Source of the DNA: Streptomyces sp. DH5
Lineage (GTDB): Bacteria; Actinomycetota; Actinomycetes; Streptomycetales; Streptomycetaceae
Reading direction: 5' to 3'
Length of the DNA stretch: 64,000 nucleotides
NCBI RefSeq assembly: GCF_020873915.1
Contig: NZ_JAHWGP010000033.1
Coordinates: 27,219-91,218 of the forward strand
Both the position numbers and the translations under genes were made by a program. Under the pieces are notes generated by a model, which saw nothing but the letters and a program-made list of their open reading frames with translations, made no database searches and was not told the DNA's origin. Below are positions 42,911-51,541 of this stretch, one piece after another (the first letter of the stretch is position 1; each line of letters opens with the position of its first letter).

Positions 42911-44296
42911 ATGGCCGCAAGGCCTCTCGTCGCGCGGCAGCCGAACGAACGGCTGCAGGCGCTCATCCAGGAAGCCGGGTGCTCCAACGCCGGGCTGGCC
43001 CGCAGGGTCAACATGTGCGGCGCCGAGCACGGCCTCGACCTGCGCTACGACAAGACGTCGGTGGCGCGCTGGCTGCGCGGGCAGCAGCCCAGGGGCCGGG
43101 CGCCGGCGGTCATCGCCGAGGCCCTGGGCCGCAAACTCGGCCGCACGGTCACGATCGACGAGATCGGCATGGCCAACGGCAAGAACCTCGCCTCCGGGGT
43201 CGGCCTCCAGTTCTCGCCGACGGTGCTGGGGGCCATCGAGCAGGTCTGCGAACTGTGGCGCAGCGACGTGGGGCGGCGGGACTTCCTGTCCGGCTCGTCC
43301 GTCGCGGCCTCCGCGCTGGTGGAGCCGAGCCGCGACTGGCTGATCTCCGCGCCCGACGGGCAGGTGGCGCGCTCGGCCGGTCCGCGGGTGGGACAGTCCG
43401 ACGTCGCGGCCGTCCGGTCCATGACGCAGGCGCTGGTCGACCTGGACCACCAGTACGGCAGCGGGCACGTCCGCCCGGTCGTGGTGCACTACCTCAACAG
43501 CGTCGTCTCGGGACTGCTGGCGGGGTCGTACCGGGAGGCCGTGGGCCGGGACCTGTTCGCCGCGGTCGCGCGACTGACCGAACTCGCCGGGTACATGGCC
43601 GTCGACACCGGGCAGCCCGGGCTCGCCCAGCGCTACTACATCCAGGCGCTGCGGCTGGCGCAGGCGGCCGGTGACCGCGGCTACGGCGGTTACGTGCTCG
43701 CCGCCTCCATGAGTCATCTGGCCGCGCAGCTCGGAAACCCGCGCGAGATCGCCCAGTTGGCGCGCGCCGCGCAGGAGGGCGCCCGGGGGCGGGTGACCCC
43801 CCGCGCGGACGCGATGTTCCTGGCGGCGGAGGCGCGCGGCCACGCGCTGATGGGCGACACGCACGCCGCGCACGCGGCGGCGGGGCGCGCCGTGAGCGCG
43901 ATGGAGGCCGCCGACGCGGCCTCCGGCGACGACCCGGTGTGGATCGCGCACTTCGACGAGGCCTATCTGGCCGACGAGTTGGCGCACTGTCACCGGGACC
44001 TCGGTCACGCCGAGGCGGCGGCGCGGTACGCCCGCCAGTCCCTGGACGGGCATCCCGCCTCGCGGGCCCGGCGGCGGGCGATCGGCTACGTGCTGCTGGC
44101 CACCGCGCAGGTGCAGCAGCGGGAGATCGAACAGGCCTGCAGCACGGGCCTGAAGGCGGCGGACCTGCTGGGCGGCCTCCGCTCCAACCGCGGCGCCGAA
44201 TACCTGGAGGACCTCCAGCAGCGTCTGGAGCCCTACCGGGAGGAGCCGGTGGTACGGGAGTTCGGGGCGCGCATGGAGCTCCAGACGGCCGCCTGA
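42911..44296 (+). CDS. XRE-family TPR regulator, NsdA-like
   Basis: This 461-residue protein has an N-terminal lambda-repressor-like DNA-binding region (about residues 10-75: LQALIQEAGCSNAGLARRVN, TSVARWLRGQQPRGRAPAVIA). A long helical domain of TPR-like repeats follows: GYMAVDTGQPGLAQRYYIQALRLAQ, MSHLAAQLGNPREIAQLARAAQEG, DLGHAEAAARYARQSLDGHP. This is the architecture of NsdA and NsdB, negative regulators of differentiation and antibiotic production in S. coelicolor, although it may be another member of that large family. ATG 42911 starts the conserved part; the 42 residues encoded upstream are Arg-rich and non-family. The TPR part probably binds a peptide or protein partner. Confidence 0.82.
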   Translation: MAARPLVARQPNERLQALIQEAGCSNAGLARRVNMCGAEHGLDLRYDKTSVARWLRGQQPRGRAPAVIAEALGRKLGRTVTIDEIGMANGKNLASGVGLQFSPTVLGAIEQVCELWRSDVGRRDFLSGSSVAASALVEPSRDWLISAPDGQVARSAGPRVGQSDVAAVRSMTQALVDLDHQYGSGHVRPVVVHYLNSVVSGLLAGSYREAVGRDLFAAVARLTELAGYMAVDTGQPGLAQRYYIQALRLAQAAGDRGYGGYVLAASMSHLAAQLGNPREIAQLARAAQEGARGRVTPRADAMFLAAEARGHALMGDTHAAHAAAGRAVSAMEAADAASGDDPVWIAHFDEAYLADELAHCHRDLGHAEAAARYARQSLDGHPASRARRRAIGYVLLATAQVQQREIEQACSTGLKAADLLGGLRSNRGAEYLEDLQQRLEPYREEPVVREFGARMELQTAA

Positions 44297-44472
44297 GGGG
44301 TGTTGAGCGACGGAAAGCCGGGACGGGGGGACGTGATCAGCGTGTGGTGACGTGGTTTTGTTACCGCGCTCACAGGGCAGGAGATCAGGCTCCGTGCTGC
44401 GTGGCACCGTGCTCCGGGGACCCGGTAGCGTGAGCCGACGATCCACAAGGTCCCCCATTGGTAGGAGTCCCG

Positions 44473-46299
44473 GTGACGCAGAGTGGACAGGGCGAGGAGC
44501 CCTCGGCGCGCCCCGCGCGCGAAGGCATCGTGCTGCCCTCCGACGGTGGTGAGCCCCTGCTGCCGGGCGCGGCGGCCGGACCGGTCGCTCCGGGCGCCGG
44601 TGCCGACGGCCGGCCCGCCGGGGGCGGGTTCCCCGCCTCGGCCCCGCCCGGTGGCCAGACCTGGGGCACACCGTGGGGTCCCGGCCCGCAGGACCCCGGC
44701 CCGTCGGCGGGCCAGGACTGGCAGTCCCCGCCCGACGGCTCATGGGGAGGCGCACCGGAACAGTCCTCCTGGAACGCCCCGCCCGCCCCCGGGGGCGGCC
44801 AGGCCCACCCCGGCCCGCTGCCGCCCGAGGGCGCCCGTCCCGCGTCCCACGGAGCCGACGCCGGGTACGGCGGCCACCGGGACCCGGGCCCGCAGCACGG
44901 CGGCGAGGACCTCTACGGCACCGGTCACGGCGCGCACGGCGACCCCCGGGCCTACGGCGCCCCGCCCGCCCCCCACGCACAGCCGGGCACCGGATACGGC
45001 GACGGTGCCCCGGACCCGTACGGCTCCGCCTACGGGGCGCCCGCGCACCACGCCCGGAACGTCCCCCAGGGGTACGGCGGCCCGCACGCCGCACCCGACG
45101 GGGCGGAGGGGGCCACCCAGTTCCTGCCGCCGGTGCCCGCCGGTGGCGCGGACGAGGGTGCGACGCAGTACATACCCCCGGTGGTGCCCGCCGGTGGTGC
45201 GGACGAGGGTGCGACGCAGTACATACCCCCGGTGGTGCCCGCCGGTGGTGCGGACGAGGGTGCGACGCAGTACATACCCCCGGTGGGCCCGGGCGCGCTG
45301 CCGCCCGAGATGCCCGCCGCGCACCCCTCCGAGGAGACCCGGTACCTGGGCCCTCCGCGGCAGCACGCGCCCGGCGCCGGCCGACCGCCGTCCGCCGGCC
45401 ACCCCGACGCCGAGGCCACCCAGTTCATCGCCCCCGTCGCCGACCAGCCCTACGGCACACCGGCCGCGGCCGGTCCGCCGCCGGGTGACGCCGGCCGGCA
45501 GCCGCCCGCCGAGTTCGACAACCTGTTCCGCAGCGACGCCGGCGGCCCGGCCGGGTCCACCCAGCAGCTCCCGCGCGTCGAGTACGGCGGCGGCCCCGCC
45601 CCGGACGCGCACGGCCCGCACCCGTCCGGCCGGGCCGGTGGCCGCGGCGGACGCGGCGGTGGCCGCGGCGGCACCCGGGTGCCGGTCATCGCGGCGGTCG
45701 GTGTCGGTATCGCCGTCCTCGGCATCGGCGCGGGCGCCCTGCTCGGCAGCGGAGGCGACGACGACGGCGGGGACAACGAGACGGTGTCCGCCACCGCGCC
45801 CGCGAGCCAGGAGCCGCAGGCCTCTCCCTCGCCGTCCGTCGACCCCGTCCGTGAACAGGCCGTCGAGCTCGACAAGCTGCTGGCGCACAGCGGCGACAGC
45901 CGGACCACCGTGATCAAGGCGGTCGCGGACGTGAAGTCCTGCCGCAACCTGGAGCAGGCGGCCAAGGACCTGCGGCAGGCGGCCGGGGAGCGCGGCAAGC
46001 TGGTCACCGACCTCGCCGCGCTGTCGGTGGACAAGCTGCCCGACCACGAGGCGCTGAGCGCGGCGCTCACCAAGGCGTGGCAGGCGTCGGCCTCGGCCGA
46101 CAACCACTACGCGGCCTGGGCCGACCAGACCGCCGGCAAGAAGGGCTGCAGGAAGGGCCAGGCCCGCACCACCAAGCAGACCCAGGCCGGCAACCGGGAC
46201 AGCGGTACCGCGACCGCCGAGAAGGGCAAGGCGGCCACGCTGTGGAACAAGATCGCCCAGCAGTACGGCCTGACCCAACGCCAGCCGACCCAGCTCTGA
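44473..46299 (+). CDS. Pro/Gly-rich membrane protein with repeated ATQ-[F/Y]-[I/L] motifs
   Basis: The 608-residue protein has a roughly 400-residue disordered Pro/Gly-rich cytoplasmic region, one transmembrane helix (about residues 403-425, VPVIAAVGVGIAVLGIGAGA) and a 180-residue external helical domain containing two Cys (KSCRNLEQ, KKGCRKG). The disordered part carries EGATQFLPPV, three further EGATQYIPPV copies, ATQFIAPV and TRYLGPP. Such ATQ motifs resemble Thr phosphorylation/FHA-binding sites common on Streptomyces proteins near Ser/Thr kinases, which is an inference. GTG 44473 has TAGGAG upstream. It is probably monocistronic, ending in a repeat-rich terminator. Confidence 0.8.
   Translation: MTQSGQGEEPSARPAREGIVLPSDGGEPLLPGAAAGPVAPGAGADGRPAGGGFPASAPPGGQTWGTPWGPGPQDPGPSAGQDWQSPPDGSWGGAPEQSSWNAPPAPGGGQAHPGPLPPEGARPASHGADAGYGGHRDPGPQHGGEDLYGTGHGAHGDPRAYGAPPAPHAQPGTGYGDGAPDPYGSAYGAPAHHARNVPQGYGGPHAAPDGAEGATQFLPPVPAGGADEGATQYIPPVVPAGGADEGATQYIPPVVPAGGADEGATQYIPPVGPGALPPEMPAAHPSEETRYLGPPRQHAPGAGRPPSAGHPDAEATQFIAPVADQPYGTPAAAGPPPGDAGRQPPAEFDNLFRSDAGGPAGSTQQLPRVEYGGGPAPDAHGPHPSGRAGGRGGRGGGRGGTRVPVIAAVGVGIAVLGIGAGALLGSGGDDDGGDNETVSATAPASQEPQASPSPSVDPVREQAVELDKLLAHSGDSRTTVIKAVADVKSCRNLEQAAKDLRQAAGERGKLVTDLAALSVDKLPDHEALSAALTKAWQASASADNHYAAWADQTAGKKGCRKGQARTTKQTQAGNRDSGTATAEKGKAATLWNKIAQQYGLTQRQPTQL
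45133..45285 (+). repeat. 51-bp in-frame tandem repeat, three copies
   Basis: Three nearly identical 51-base units (45133, 45184, 45235) encode VPAGGADEGATQYIPPV. The only difference seen is GGC for GGT in the first copy. The in-frame period of 17 codons and near-identity show recent expansion within the coding region. Confidence 0.95.
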
Positions 46300-46301
46300 C
46301 G

Positions 46302-46376
46302 CCGGCCCGCCCCGGACCGGCCCGCCCCGGACCGGCCCGCCCCGGACCGGCCCGCCGCCGGCAGCCGGCGGGCCGG
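46302..46376. terminator. 15-bp repeats and hairpin between convergent genes
   Basis: Three tandem copies of CCGGCCCGCCCCGGA (46302-46346) lead into a hairpin in which CCGGCCCGCCG at 46347-46357 pairs perfectly with CGGCGGGCCGG at 46366-46376. It occupies the whole gap between the convergent gene ends and should terminate both transcripts. Confidence 0.8.
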
Positions 46377-47684
46377 TCACAGGTCGGCGCCCCGCAGGGT
46401 CTCCGTCATGTCCGTGAAGCCCTTGCGGGCGGCCACCAGCCGGCCCTCCTCGACCACCTGGAGCGTCACGTTCGCGTTGACCAGGCGGGGGAAGCCGACG
46501 GCGGCCAGCTCGTCCTGGAACCCCCACTCCAGGGTGGGGGTGAGGTCGCCCGTGGTGACCTTCAGCCCGCCGTCCAGCGCACCGCTCACCGTGTCGGAGT
46601 TCACCTCGCCGTCACCCAGCGACTCGACGACCTGCCGGAAGACGGTGTAGGCGATCCAGGTGGTCTGAACCCCGGCGTCCGCCGCGTCGATCCGGTTGTC
46701 GCCGAACGCCTCCTTCTCGATCACCTTCTTCATGGCGTTCCAGCGCGCGTCACCCGCCGCCGGGTACCAGCCGGTGACGTACGAGCCCTCGTACGGCCCC
46801 GACGCCCCGCCGGACGCGTCGACGGCCGACTGGTCGACGCTGCCCAGCACGGTCGCGGTGCGCACCCCGGGGTGGTCCGCGCGGGCCCGCCGGAAGGAGT
46901 CCATGAAGGTGCCCGTGCGGTCACCGAGCGCCGGCACCACACAGCCCGGATCGTCGGGATCGGCGGTGGCGCGCTCCAGTGCGCGCCCGGCCTGGCTCTC
47001 GTAGGAGGTGGCGGCCTCCACGGCGACCTGGTCGCCGGCGAGCGCGTGCCCGCCCGCCTTCAGACCGGAGTCGAGCAGCGGGGGCAGCTGATCGCCGGCG
47101 AGGGTGTCGGGACGGATCAGGGTGACCGGGCCGCAGGTGTCGGCGAGGATGCGGCCGAGGCCGGCCAGCAGCGCCGGCTGACCGCCGTTGACCGGATAGG
47201 ACAGGGGACTGGTGAACTCGGCGGTGGTGATGCCATAGCCGCCGATGTACGGGATGCCGGCGGCCTCCAGGGTGGGCAGGAAGCCCTCGGCGTGCTGGCT
47301 GTAGGAGCCGACGACCGCGACGACCTCCTCCTCGACGGCGCGCCGGGCGCACCGCGCGGCGCTCACCGAGTCGTTCCGCTCGTTGCAGGTCAGCACGTCG
47401 ATCCGGCGGCCGTTGATGCCGCCCTCGGAGTTGATCCAGCGCGCGTACGCCTCCGCGAACGCGGGCATCCCGGGCTTGTTGGTGGCGTCGGTGTCCTGCG
47501 GCGCCCAGGTCATCACGGTGATGGTGTCGTCCCCGGAGCCCCCCGTGGCACCGGGGACGACACCGCACCCGGCGGCGAGCGAGGCGCCCGCCGCCAGCGC
47601 GCCCGTGGTCAGGGCGGCGGCTCTGACATGCCGGGTGAGGAGGCGGGGGAGGAAGGTGCTGCGGGTGGGTCGCCTGCCGGTCAT
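46377..47684 (-). CDS. Substrate-binding lipoprotein of the branched-chain amino acid type (LivJ-like)
   Basis: The 435-residue protein has a lipoprotein signal with lipobox SLAAGC (Cys40). It is followed by a type I periplasmic-binding domain: WAPQDTDATNKPGMPAFAEA, NSEGGINGRRIDVLTCNERND, then AVVGSYSQHAEGFLPTLEAAG and GYGITTAEFTSPLSYPVNGG. This belongs to the Peripla_BP_6 group that binds leucine-type amino acids, amides or similar ligands. ATG 47684 is used, with GGAGG close upstream. No permease or ATPase genes are adjacent, so it is an orphan that may instead serve as an extracellular sensor. The ligand is unknown. Confidence 0.88.
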   Translation of the reverse strand: MTGRRPTRSTFLPRLLTRHVRAAALTTGALAAGASLAAGCGVVPGATGGSGDDTITVMTWAPQDTDATNKPGMPAFAEAYARWINSEGGINGRRIDVLTCNERNDSVSAARCARRAVEEEVVAVVGSYSQHAEGFLPTLEAAGIPYIGGYGITTAEFTSPLSYPVNGGQPALLAGLGRILADTCGPVTLIRPDTLAGDQLPPLLDSGLKAGGHALAGDQVAVEAATSYESQAGRALERATADPDDPGCVVPALGDRTGTFMDSFRRARADHPGVRTATVLGSVDQSAVDASGGASGPYEGSYVTGWYPAAGDARWNAMKKVIEKEAFGDNRIDAADAGVQTTWIAYTVFRQVVESLGDGEVNSDTVSGALDGGLKVTTGDLTPTLEWGFQDELAAVGFPRLVNANVTLQVVEEGRLVAARKGFTDMTETLRGADL

Positions 47685-47856
47685 GCCTCCGCACGATTCC
47701 CCCACACGGCCAACCCCGGAGTGACCCATGGTCGACGGACGGTGACGCCGAGGTGAATTGCGGGGTCCCGTGCGACCCCCGGCGCGCGGAAACGTACGAT
47801 CGACGACCGTGCAAGGTTCGGAGAACTCTTCCCGTCGCGGCCGTCGCTCCTCCACC

Positions 47857-48303
47857 ATGGGCGGCATGCCACTCAACGACATGCCGTGGTGGCGCTGGCG
47901 CAGCAATGTGCGCTCCGCGCTGCACATGCTCTCCGACCCCGGCTTCCAGCGGGACGTCTGGCTGGCCGGAGTGCCCGGCTACGGGGACGTCACCGACGCC
48001 GTGTACCGGCTGGTCGAGGACACCTGGCTGGACAACTGGTCCGCCGAGAAGTACGTCGGCACGATCTTCCGCGACTCCCAGGAGGCGGCGCTCGTCGACA
48101 CCGCGGTGCTGCGCGTGCTGCGGATCATGCACCAGGTCGGGCCGGACGCGCCGGTGACCGCCTACCTCGAGAACGAGGGATGGCCGGAGGCGGTGCGTGC
48201 CGCGCGGGACGCGCACGTGCGGATGGCGACCAGCGACGGTGAGGACCCCGACACCCCGCCGAGGACCCTCGAGGTGCTGCGGATCACGACGCGGTCCGCG
48301 TAG
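47857..48303 (+). CDS. Conserved actinobacterial hypothetical protein upstream of purU
   Basis: This 148-residue soluble protein is recognisable as a highly conserved Streptomyces family without known function. It begins MPLNDMPWWRWRSNVRSALH and includes VWLAGVPGYGDVTDAVYRLVE, TWLDNWSAEKYVGTIFRDSQ and TAVLRVLRIMHQVGPDAPV. It is mostly helical with many Trp and acidic residues. ATG 47857 (MGGMPLND) is chosen, and ATG 47866 is equally possible. The frame is open further upstream, but that part is Arg-rich. It lies 47 bases before purU on the same strand, so co-expression is likely. Confidence 0.75.
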   Translation: MGGMPLNDMPWWRWRSNVRSALHMLSDPGFQRDVWLAGVPGYGDVTDAVYRLVEDTWLDNWSAEKYVGTIFRDSQEAALVDTAVLRVLRIMHQVGPDAPVTAYLENEGWPEAVRAARDAHVRMATSDGEDPDTPPRTLEVLRITTRSA

Positions 48304-48350
48304 CGGAACGTCCCCCCGGCCGTGACACCGCGTGTGGGACCCTTTCCTGC

Positions 48351-49232
48351 ATGAGCGAGCAGTCCACCCGAGTCGCGGCCCCGGCCGACCAGTACGTCCT
48401 CACCCTGTTCTGTCCCGACAAGCAGGGCATCGTGCACGCGGTGTCCAGCTACCTGTTCATGACCGGCTGCAACATCGAGGACAGCCAGCAGTTCGGGGAC
48501 CACGACACGGGACTGTTCTTCATGCGGGTCCACTTCTCCGCGGAGGCCCCGGTGACGGTGGAGAAGCTGCGGGCGAGCTTCGCGGCGATCGGTGACTCCT
48601 TCCGGATGGACTGGCAGATCAACCGGGCCGACGAGAGGATGCGCATCCTGCTCATGGTCAGCAGGTTCGGGCACTGCCTGAACGACCTGCTGTTCCGCGC
48701 GCGGACGGGCGCGCTGCCCGTGGAGATCGCCGGCGTGGTGTCCAACCACACCGATTTCGCCGAGCTGGTGTCCTCGTACAACGTCCCGTTCCATCACATC
48801 CCCGTGCCGAAGGACGGCAAGCCGGAGGCGGAGGCCAGGCTGCTGGAGATCGTGCGCGAGGAGGAGGTGGAACTCGTCGTCCTCGCCCGTTACATGCAGG
48901 TCCTCTCCGACGACCTGTGCAAGCAGCTCTCCGGGCGGATCATCAACATCCACCATTCCTTCCTGCCGAGCTTCAAGGGCGCGAAGCCGTACCACCAGGC
49001 GCACACGCGGGGCGTGAAGCTGATCGGCGCCACGGCGCACTACGTCACCGCCGACCTCGACGAGGGTCCGATCATCGAGCAGGAGGTCGAGCGGGTGGGC
49101 CACGACGTCACCCCCGAAGGGCTCGTCGCGATCGGCCGTGACGTGGAGTGCCAGGCGCTGGCGCGGGCGGTGAAGTGGCACGCGGAGCGGCGGATCCTGC
49201 TGAACGGCCGCAGGACCGTGGTGTTCGCCTAG
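48351..49232 (+). CDS. purU: Formyltetrahydrofolate deformylase
   Basis: The 293-residue enzyme hydrolyses 10-formyl-tetrahydrofolate to formate and tetrahydrofolate, balancing one-carbon pools and supplying formate for purine synthesis. An N-terminal ACT domain (about residues 14-90: YVLTLFCPDKQGIVHAVSSY, CNIEDSQQFGDH) precedes a formyltransferase domain with INIHHSFLPSFKGAKPYHQA (catalytic Asn/His) and ATAHYVTADLDEGPIIEQEV (catalytic Asp). The length and motifs match PurU throughout. ATG 48351 is clear. An imperfect inverted repeat of the Streptomyces dispersed type follows and probably terminates transcription. Confidence 0.96.
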   Translation: MSEQSTRVAAPADQYVLTLFCPDKQGIVHAVSSYLFMTGCNIEDSQQFGDHDTGLFFMRVHFSAEAPVTVEKLRASFAAIGDSFRMDWQINRADERMRILLMVSRFGHCLNDLLFRARTGALPVEIAGVVSNHTDFAELVSSYNVPFHHIPVPKDGKPEAEARLLEIVREEEVELVVLARYMQVLSDDLCKQLSGRIINIHHSFLPSFKGAKPYHQAHTRGVKLIGATAHYVTADLDEGPIIEQEVERVGHDVTPEGLVAIGRDVECQALARAVKWHAERRILLNGRRTVVFA

Positions 49233-49284
49233 GGACCCGGTCCCTTCCGTAGCGCGGGCGGCCGCGGGTGCGTGGGGGGCGTTC

Positions 49285-49358
49285 GCGCGGTCCCCGCGCC
49301 CCTGAAGGTGCGTCCGCCGCGGCTGCCTCAGGGGCACGGGGAACCGCGCGCCCAGCCA
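49285..49358. terminator. Inverted pair of Streptomyces dispersed repeats between convergent genes
   Basis: TCAGGGGCACGGGGAACCGC (from 49328) is complementary, with one bulge and one G-U, to the block at 49285-49305, giving a stem of about 21 bp around a 22-base loop. The forward copy continues GCGCGCCCAGCCAC like the dispersed element at 29322. It lies between purU and the convergent anti-sigma gene and fits a bidirectional terminator. Confidence 0.65.
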
Positions 49359-49412
49359 CCGACCGCCCGCAGCCGCCGCGCCGCGACCGGCTCCCACGCA
49401 CTGCGCCCCGCG

Positions 49413-50600
49413 CTACATACGACTCAGGCTCGCCGCGGCGAACAGCACGTCCCGGATCGCCGTACGGTCCCCCTCCTGCCCGGCGGCGGCCTCCCGCGGG
49501 GGGACGTGGCCCGCGGCCAGCCGGCAGAACTCCGCGCCGTCCAGCGCGACATGCGCCACCTCGTGCTCGGCGGAGCCCTTCGCCGCGGGGGAGTCCAGCG
49601 GGATCAGCCACTCCCCGCCGCCCGACCCCTCGATCTCCAGCCGCAGGCTGCGCCCCGGCTCCCCGGCGGCGACCAGGCGCCGTTCGACGGGGGAGGCCAG
49701 CCCGCGCTCCCGGCGGTGTTCCAGCACGGCCGGGAGCATCCGCGCGGCCAGGTCGACCAGGCGGTGCAGATGCCGTCCCGAGGGCGGCTCGTAGGGGTAG
49801 TCGACCGCCTCGGCGATGTCCTCGGCGTGCACCCAGCACTCGAAGGCCCGGTCCAGCATGGCGTCGGGCAGCGGCAGTTCGAAGTCGCCGTACGGGACCG
49901 TCGTCCGCCCGGCGGGGCCGGTGAAGGACACGGTCCGCACGAGGGCGTGGCTCTGTTCCCGCCAGGGTGCGCGCACGGAGCGGGTCGGCGGGAAGCGGGC
50001 GGCCCGCCAGTACGCCTCGGTGCGGTCCGCGGGGGTGGGCCGGGCGGCCGGGACGCCGCCGAGCGGGTCGTCCAGGCCGAGGGCGACCGCGACCAGCCCG
50101 TCGACCGTCAGCAGGTGCGCGATCACCCCGGCGACGGTGGTGCGGCGGCTGCTCGCCTCGTCGGCCTCGTACCAGCGCAGCCGCACCGGCGCGTGCCACT
50201 CGGAGTCCCCGAAGTCCTGCAGCAGCGCGTCCAGCCGCGCGGTCTCGGCGTCGTAGGCGGCGGCCCACTCCGGTACGGGCAGGCGCGGCGGGCGCCGTTC
50301 CAGGCAGGACTCCAGGACGCGGGTGCGCAGCCCCGGGTCCAGGTCGAGGTTCTCGGGCCGGTGGAGCAGGCCGACCGCCTCCCGCAGCCGCAGCGCCTCG
50401 TCCGCGCAGGGCCCGCAGTCGCCGAGGTGTTCCTCGACGGCCTCCGCCTCGGCCGGCGCGCAGGCGGCCAGCGCCCAGGCACCCAGCAGTGACTTCAGCA
50501 CGTCGTGTTCCAGGGGAAGGGGCTCACCGTCCGGCCGCCCGTTCGCTCCGGGCGTGTCCGCGGCCGTCCGCTCCTGCCGCTGCCCGGCCTGCTCGCTCAC
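49413..50600 (-). CDS. Zinc-finger anti-sigma factor fused to a maleylpyruvate-isomerase-like domain
   Basis: The 395-residue protein has an N-terminal anti-sigma zinc finger with H-x3-C-x2-C (His58, Cys62, Cys65 in HLGDCGPCADE). It then has a mycothiol-dependent maleylpyruvate isomerase/DinB-like domain (about residues 130-290: ETARLDALLQDFGDSEW, SRRTTVAGVIAHLLTVDGLVAVALG, AFECWVHAEDIAEAV) and a C-terminal MDMPI_C-like part. GTG 50600 overlaps the stop of the ECF sigma gene, the standard sigma/anti-sigma arrangement. Zinc-finger anti-sigma factors release sigma on thiol oxidation or ligand binding. A mycothiol-linked sensing role for the fused domain is an inference. Confidence 0.87.
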   Translation of the reverse strand: MSEQAGQRQERTAADTPGANGRPDGEPLPLEHDVLKSLLGAWALAACAPAEAEAVEEHLGDCGPCADEALRLREAVGLLHRPENLDLDPGLRTRVLESCLERRPPRLPVPEWAAAYDAETARLDALLQDFGDSEWHAPVRLRWYEADEASSRRTTVAGVIAHLLTVDGLVAVALGLDDPLGGVPAARPTPADRTEAYWRAARFPPTRSVRAPWREQSHALVRTVSFTGPAGRTTVPYGDFELPLPDAMLDRAFECWVHAEDIAEAVDYPYEPPSGRHLHRLVDLAARMLPAVLEHRRERGLASPVERRLVAAGEPGRSLRLEIEGSGGGEWLIPLDSPAAKGSAEHEVAHVALDGAEFCRLAAGHVPPREAAAGQEGDRTAIRDVLFAAASLSRM

Positions 50601-51178
50601 GCGGCGCCCCCGATCCCGGGCGGGGCCCCCGGGGCCTCGGTGTCGTGGGCGGTGGCCAGCAGCTGAAGGCCCAGGCGGAGCCGGCGGCGGGCCTCCTCGT
50701 CGGTGACGCCCAGGTCGGTGGCGGTCCGGTGGTAGTCCCGGCGCTGGAGGTACGCGAGTTCCAGGGCGGCCCGCAGGGGTGCGGGCATGGACTGGACGAT
50801 GTAGTCGGCGCGGGCGGCCACCGAGGCGTGCCGCAGCGTGCGCTCCAGGTCCTCGGTGGTGCCGGGGCCGCCGAGGGCGAGGGCCGCGGTCCCGGTGGTG
50901 CGCAGCCGCTGTACGGCCAGCCGGTTGGTCAGTGCGGCGAGCCAGCTGCGCAGAGGGCCCTCTCCGGGGTCGTAGGAGTCCGGGTGCTGCCAGACGTGGG
51001 CGAAGACGTCGCGGGTGAGGGCGTCGGCCGCGTGCTCGTCGCCCAGGACGCGGTGGGCGAGGCCGTGGACGAGGGAGGCGAACCGGTCGTAGAGCTCGCC
51101 GAGGGCTGCCGCCTCCCCGCGGGCGAGCCGCTGCTGCATCCTGCGGTCCCAGCGGGGCGGTGCGTCCCGTTCCGGCAT
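50597..51178 (-). CDS. ECF-type RNA polymerase sigma factor
   Basis: This 193-residue sigma factor has a region 2 (about residues 15-85: LARGEAAALGELYDRFASLVHGLAHRVL, DVFAHVWQHPDSYDPGEGPLR) and a region 4 (about 130-185: MPAPLRAALELAYLQRRDYHRTATDLG, EEARRRLRLGLQLL). The aromatic YDRF and DVFAHVW motifs are those of region 2. Region 4 is somewhat diverged (VTDEEARRRL). ATG 51178 is preceded by GAGGGG. The longer upstream frame is Arg/Pro-rich. Its stop overlaps the anti-sigma gene. A palindrome and repeats at 51386-51414 lie in the region shared with the divergent STAS gene. The target promoters are unknown. Confidence 0.88.
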   Translation of the reverse strand: MPERDAPPRWDRRMQQRLARGEAAALGELYDRFASLVHGLAHRVLGDEHAADALTRDVFAHVWQHPDSYDPGEGPLRSWLAALTNRLAVQRLRTTGTAALALGGPGTTEDLERTLRHASVAARADYIVQSMPAPLRAALELAYLQRRDYHRTATDLGVTDEEARRRLRLGLQLLATAHDTEAPGAPPGIGGAA

Positions 51179-51385
51179 GCGGCCCCTCACCCCCTGTTCC
51201 TCCCGGCACCCCGGGCCGGTCGGTGCCCGGGGCCGGCGTGCGGCCGGTGACCCCATGAATGTAGTCGGCACGAACCGGGGCGCACGCCCCTTTGCGGCAA
51301 TGCGCGCCCCCGGTCGAACCGCAGGTGGTAAGGGGTCGCCCGCGCACGTCGGACATCGCTCGGCACCTGACTACCCCCACCGTGC

Positions 51386-51414
51386 CGATCGGAACCGATC
51401 GAATCGGATCGAAT
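51386..51414. promoter_or_regulatory. 16-bp palindrome and repeats between sigma factor and STAS genes
   Basis: CGATCGG-AA-CCGATCG (51386-51401) is a perfect palindrome. It overlaps the direct repeat ATCGAAT at 51398-51404 and 51408-51414, a ten-base period that places the copies on one face of the helix. It is central in the 363-base divergent gap, suitable for a regulator acting on both genes. Confidence 0.55.
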
Positions 51415-51541
51415 GCGACTAGAACAAGCCCTTTCTGATCGGTCACCGTTTCCTGGCCCGCGTTTCAGGGGAACGGCCGTTGGGCAGCCGCGCTGCAAGG
51501 AAGCGTAGGCAGTGCTTCCGTTTCGGCGAGCGAGGGGCGTG

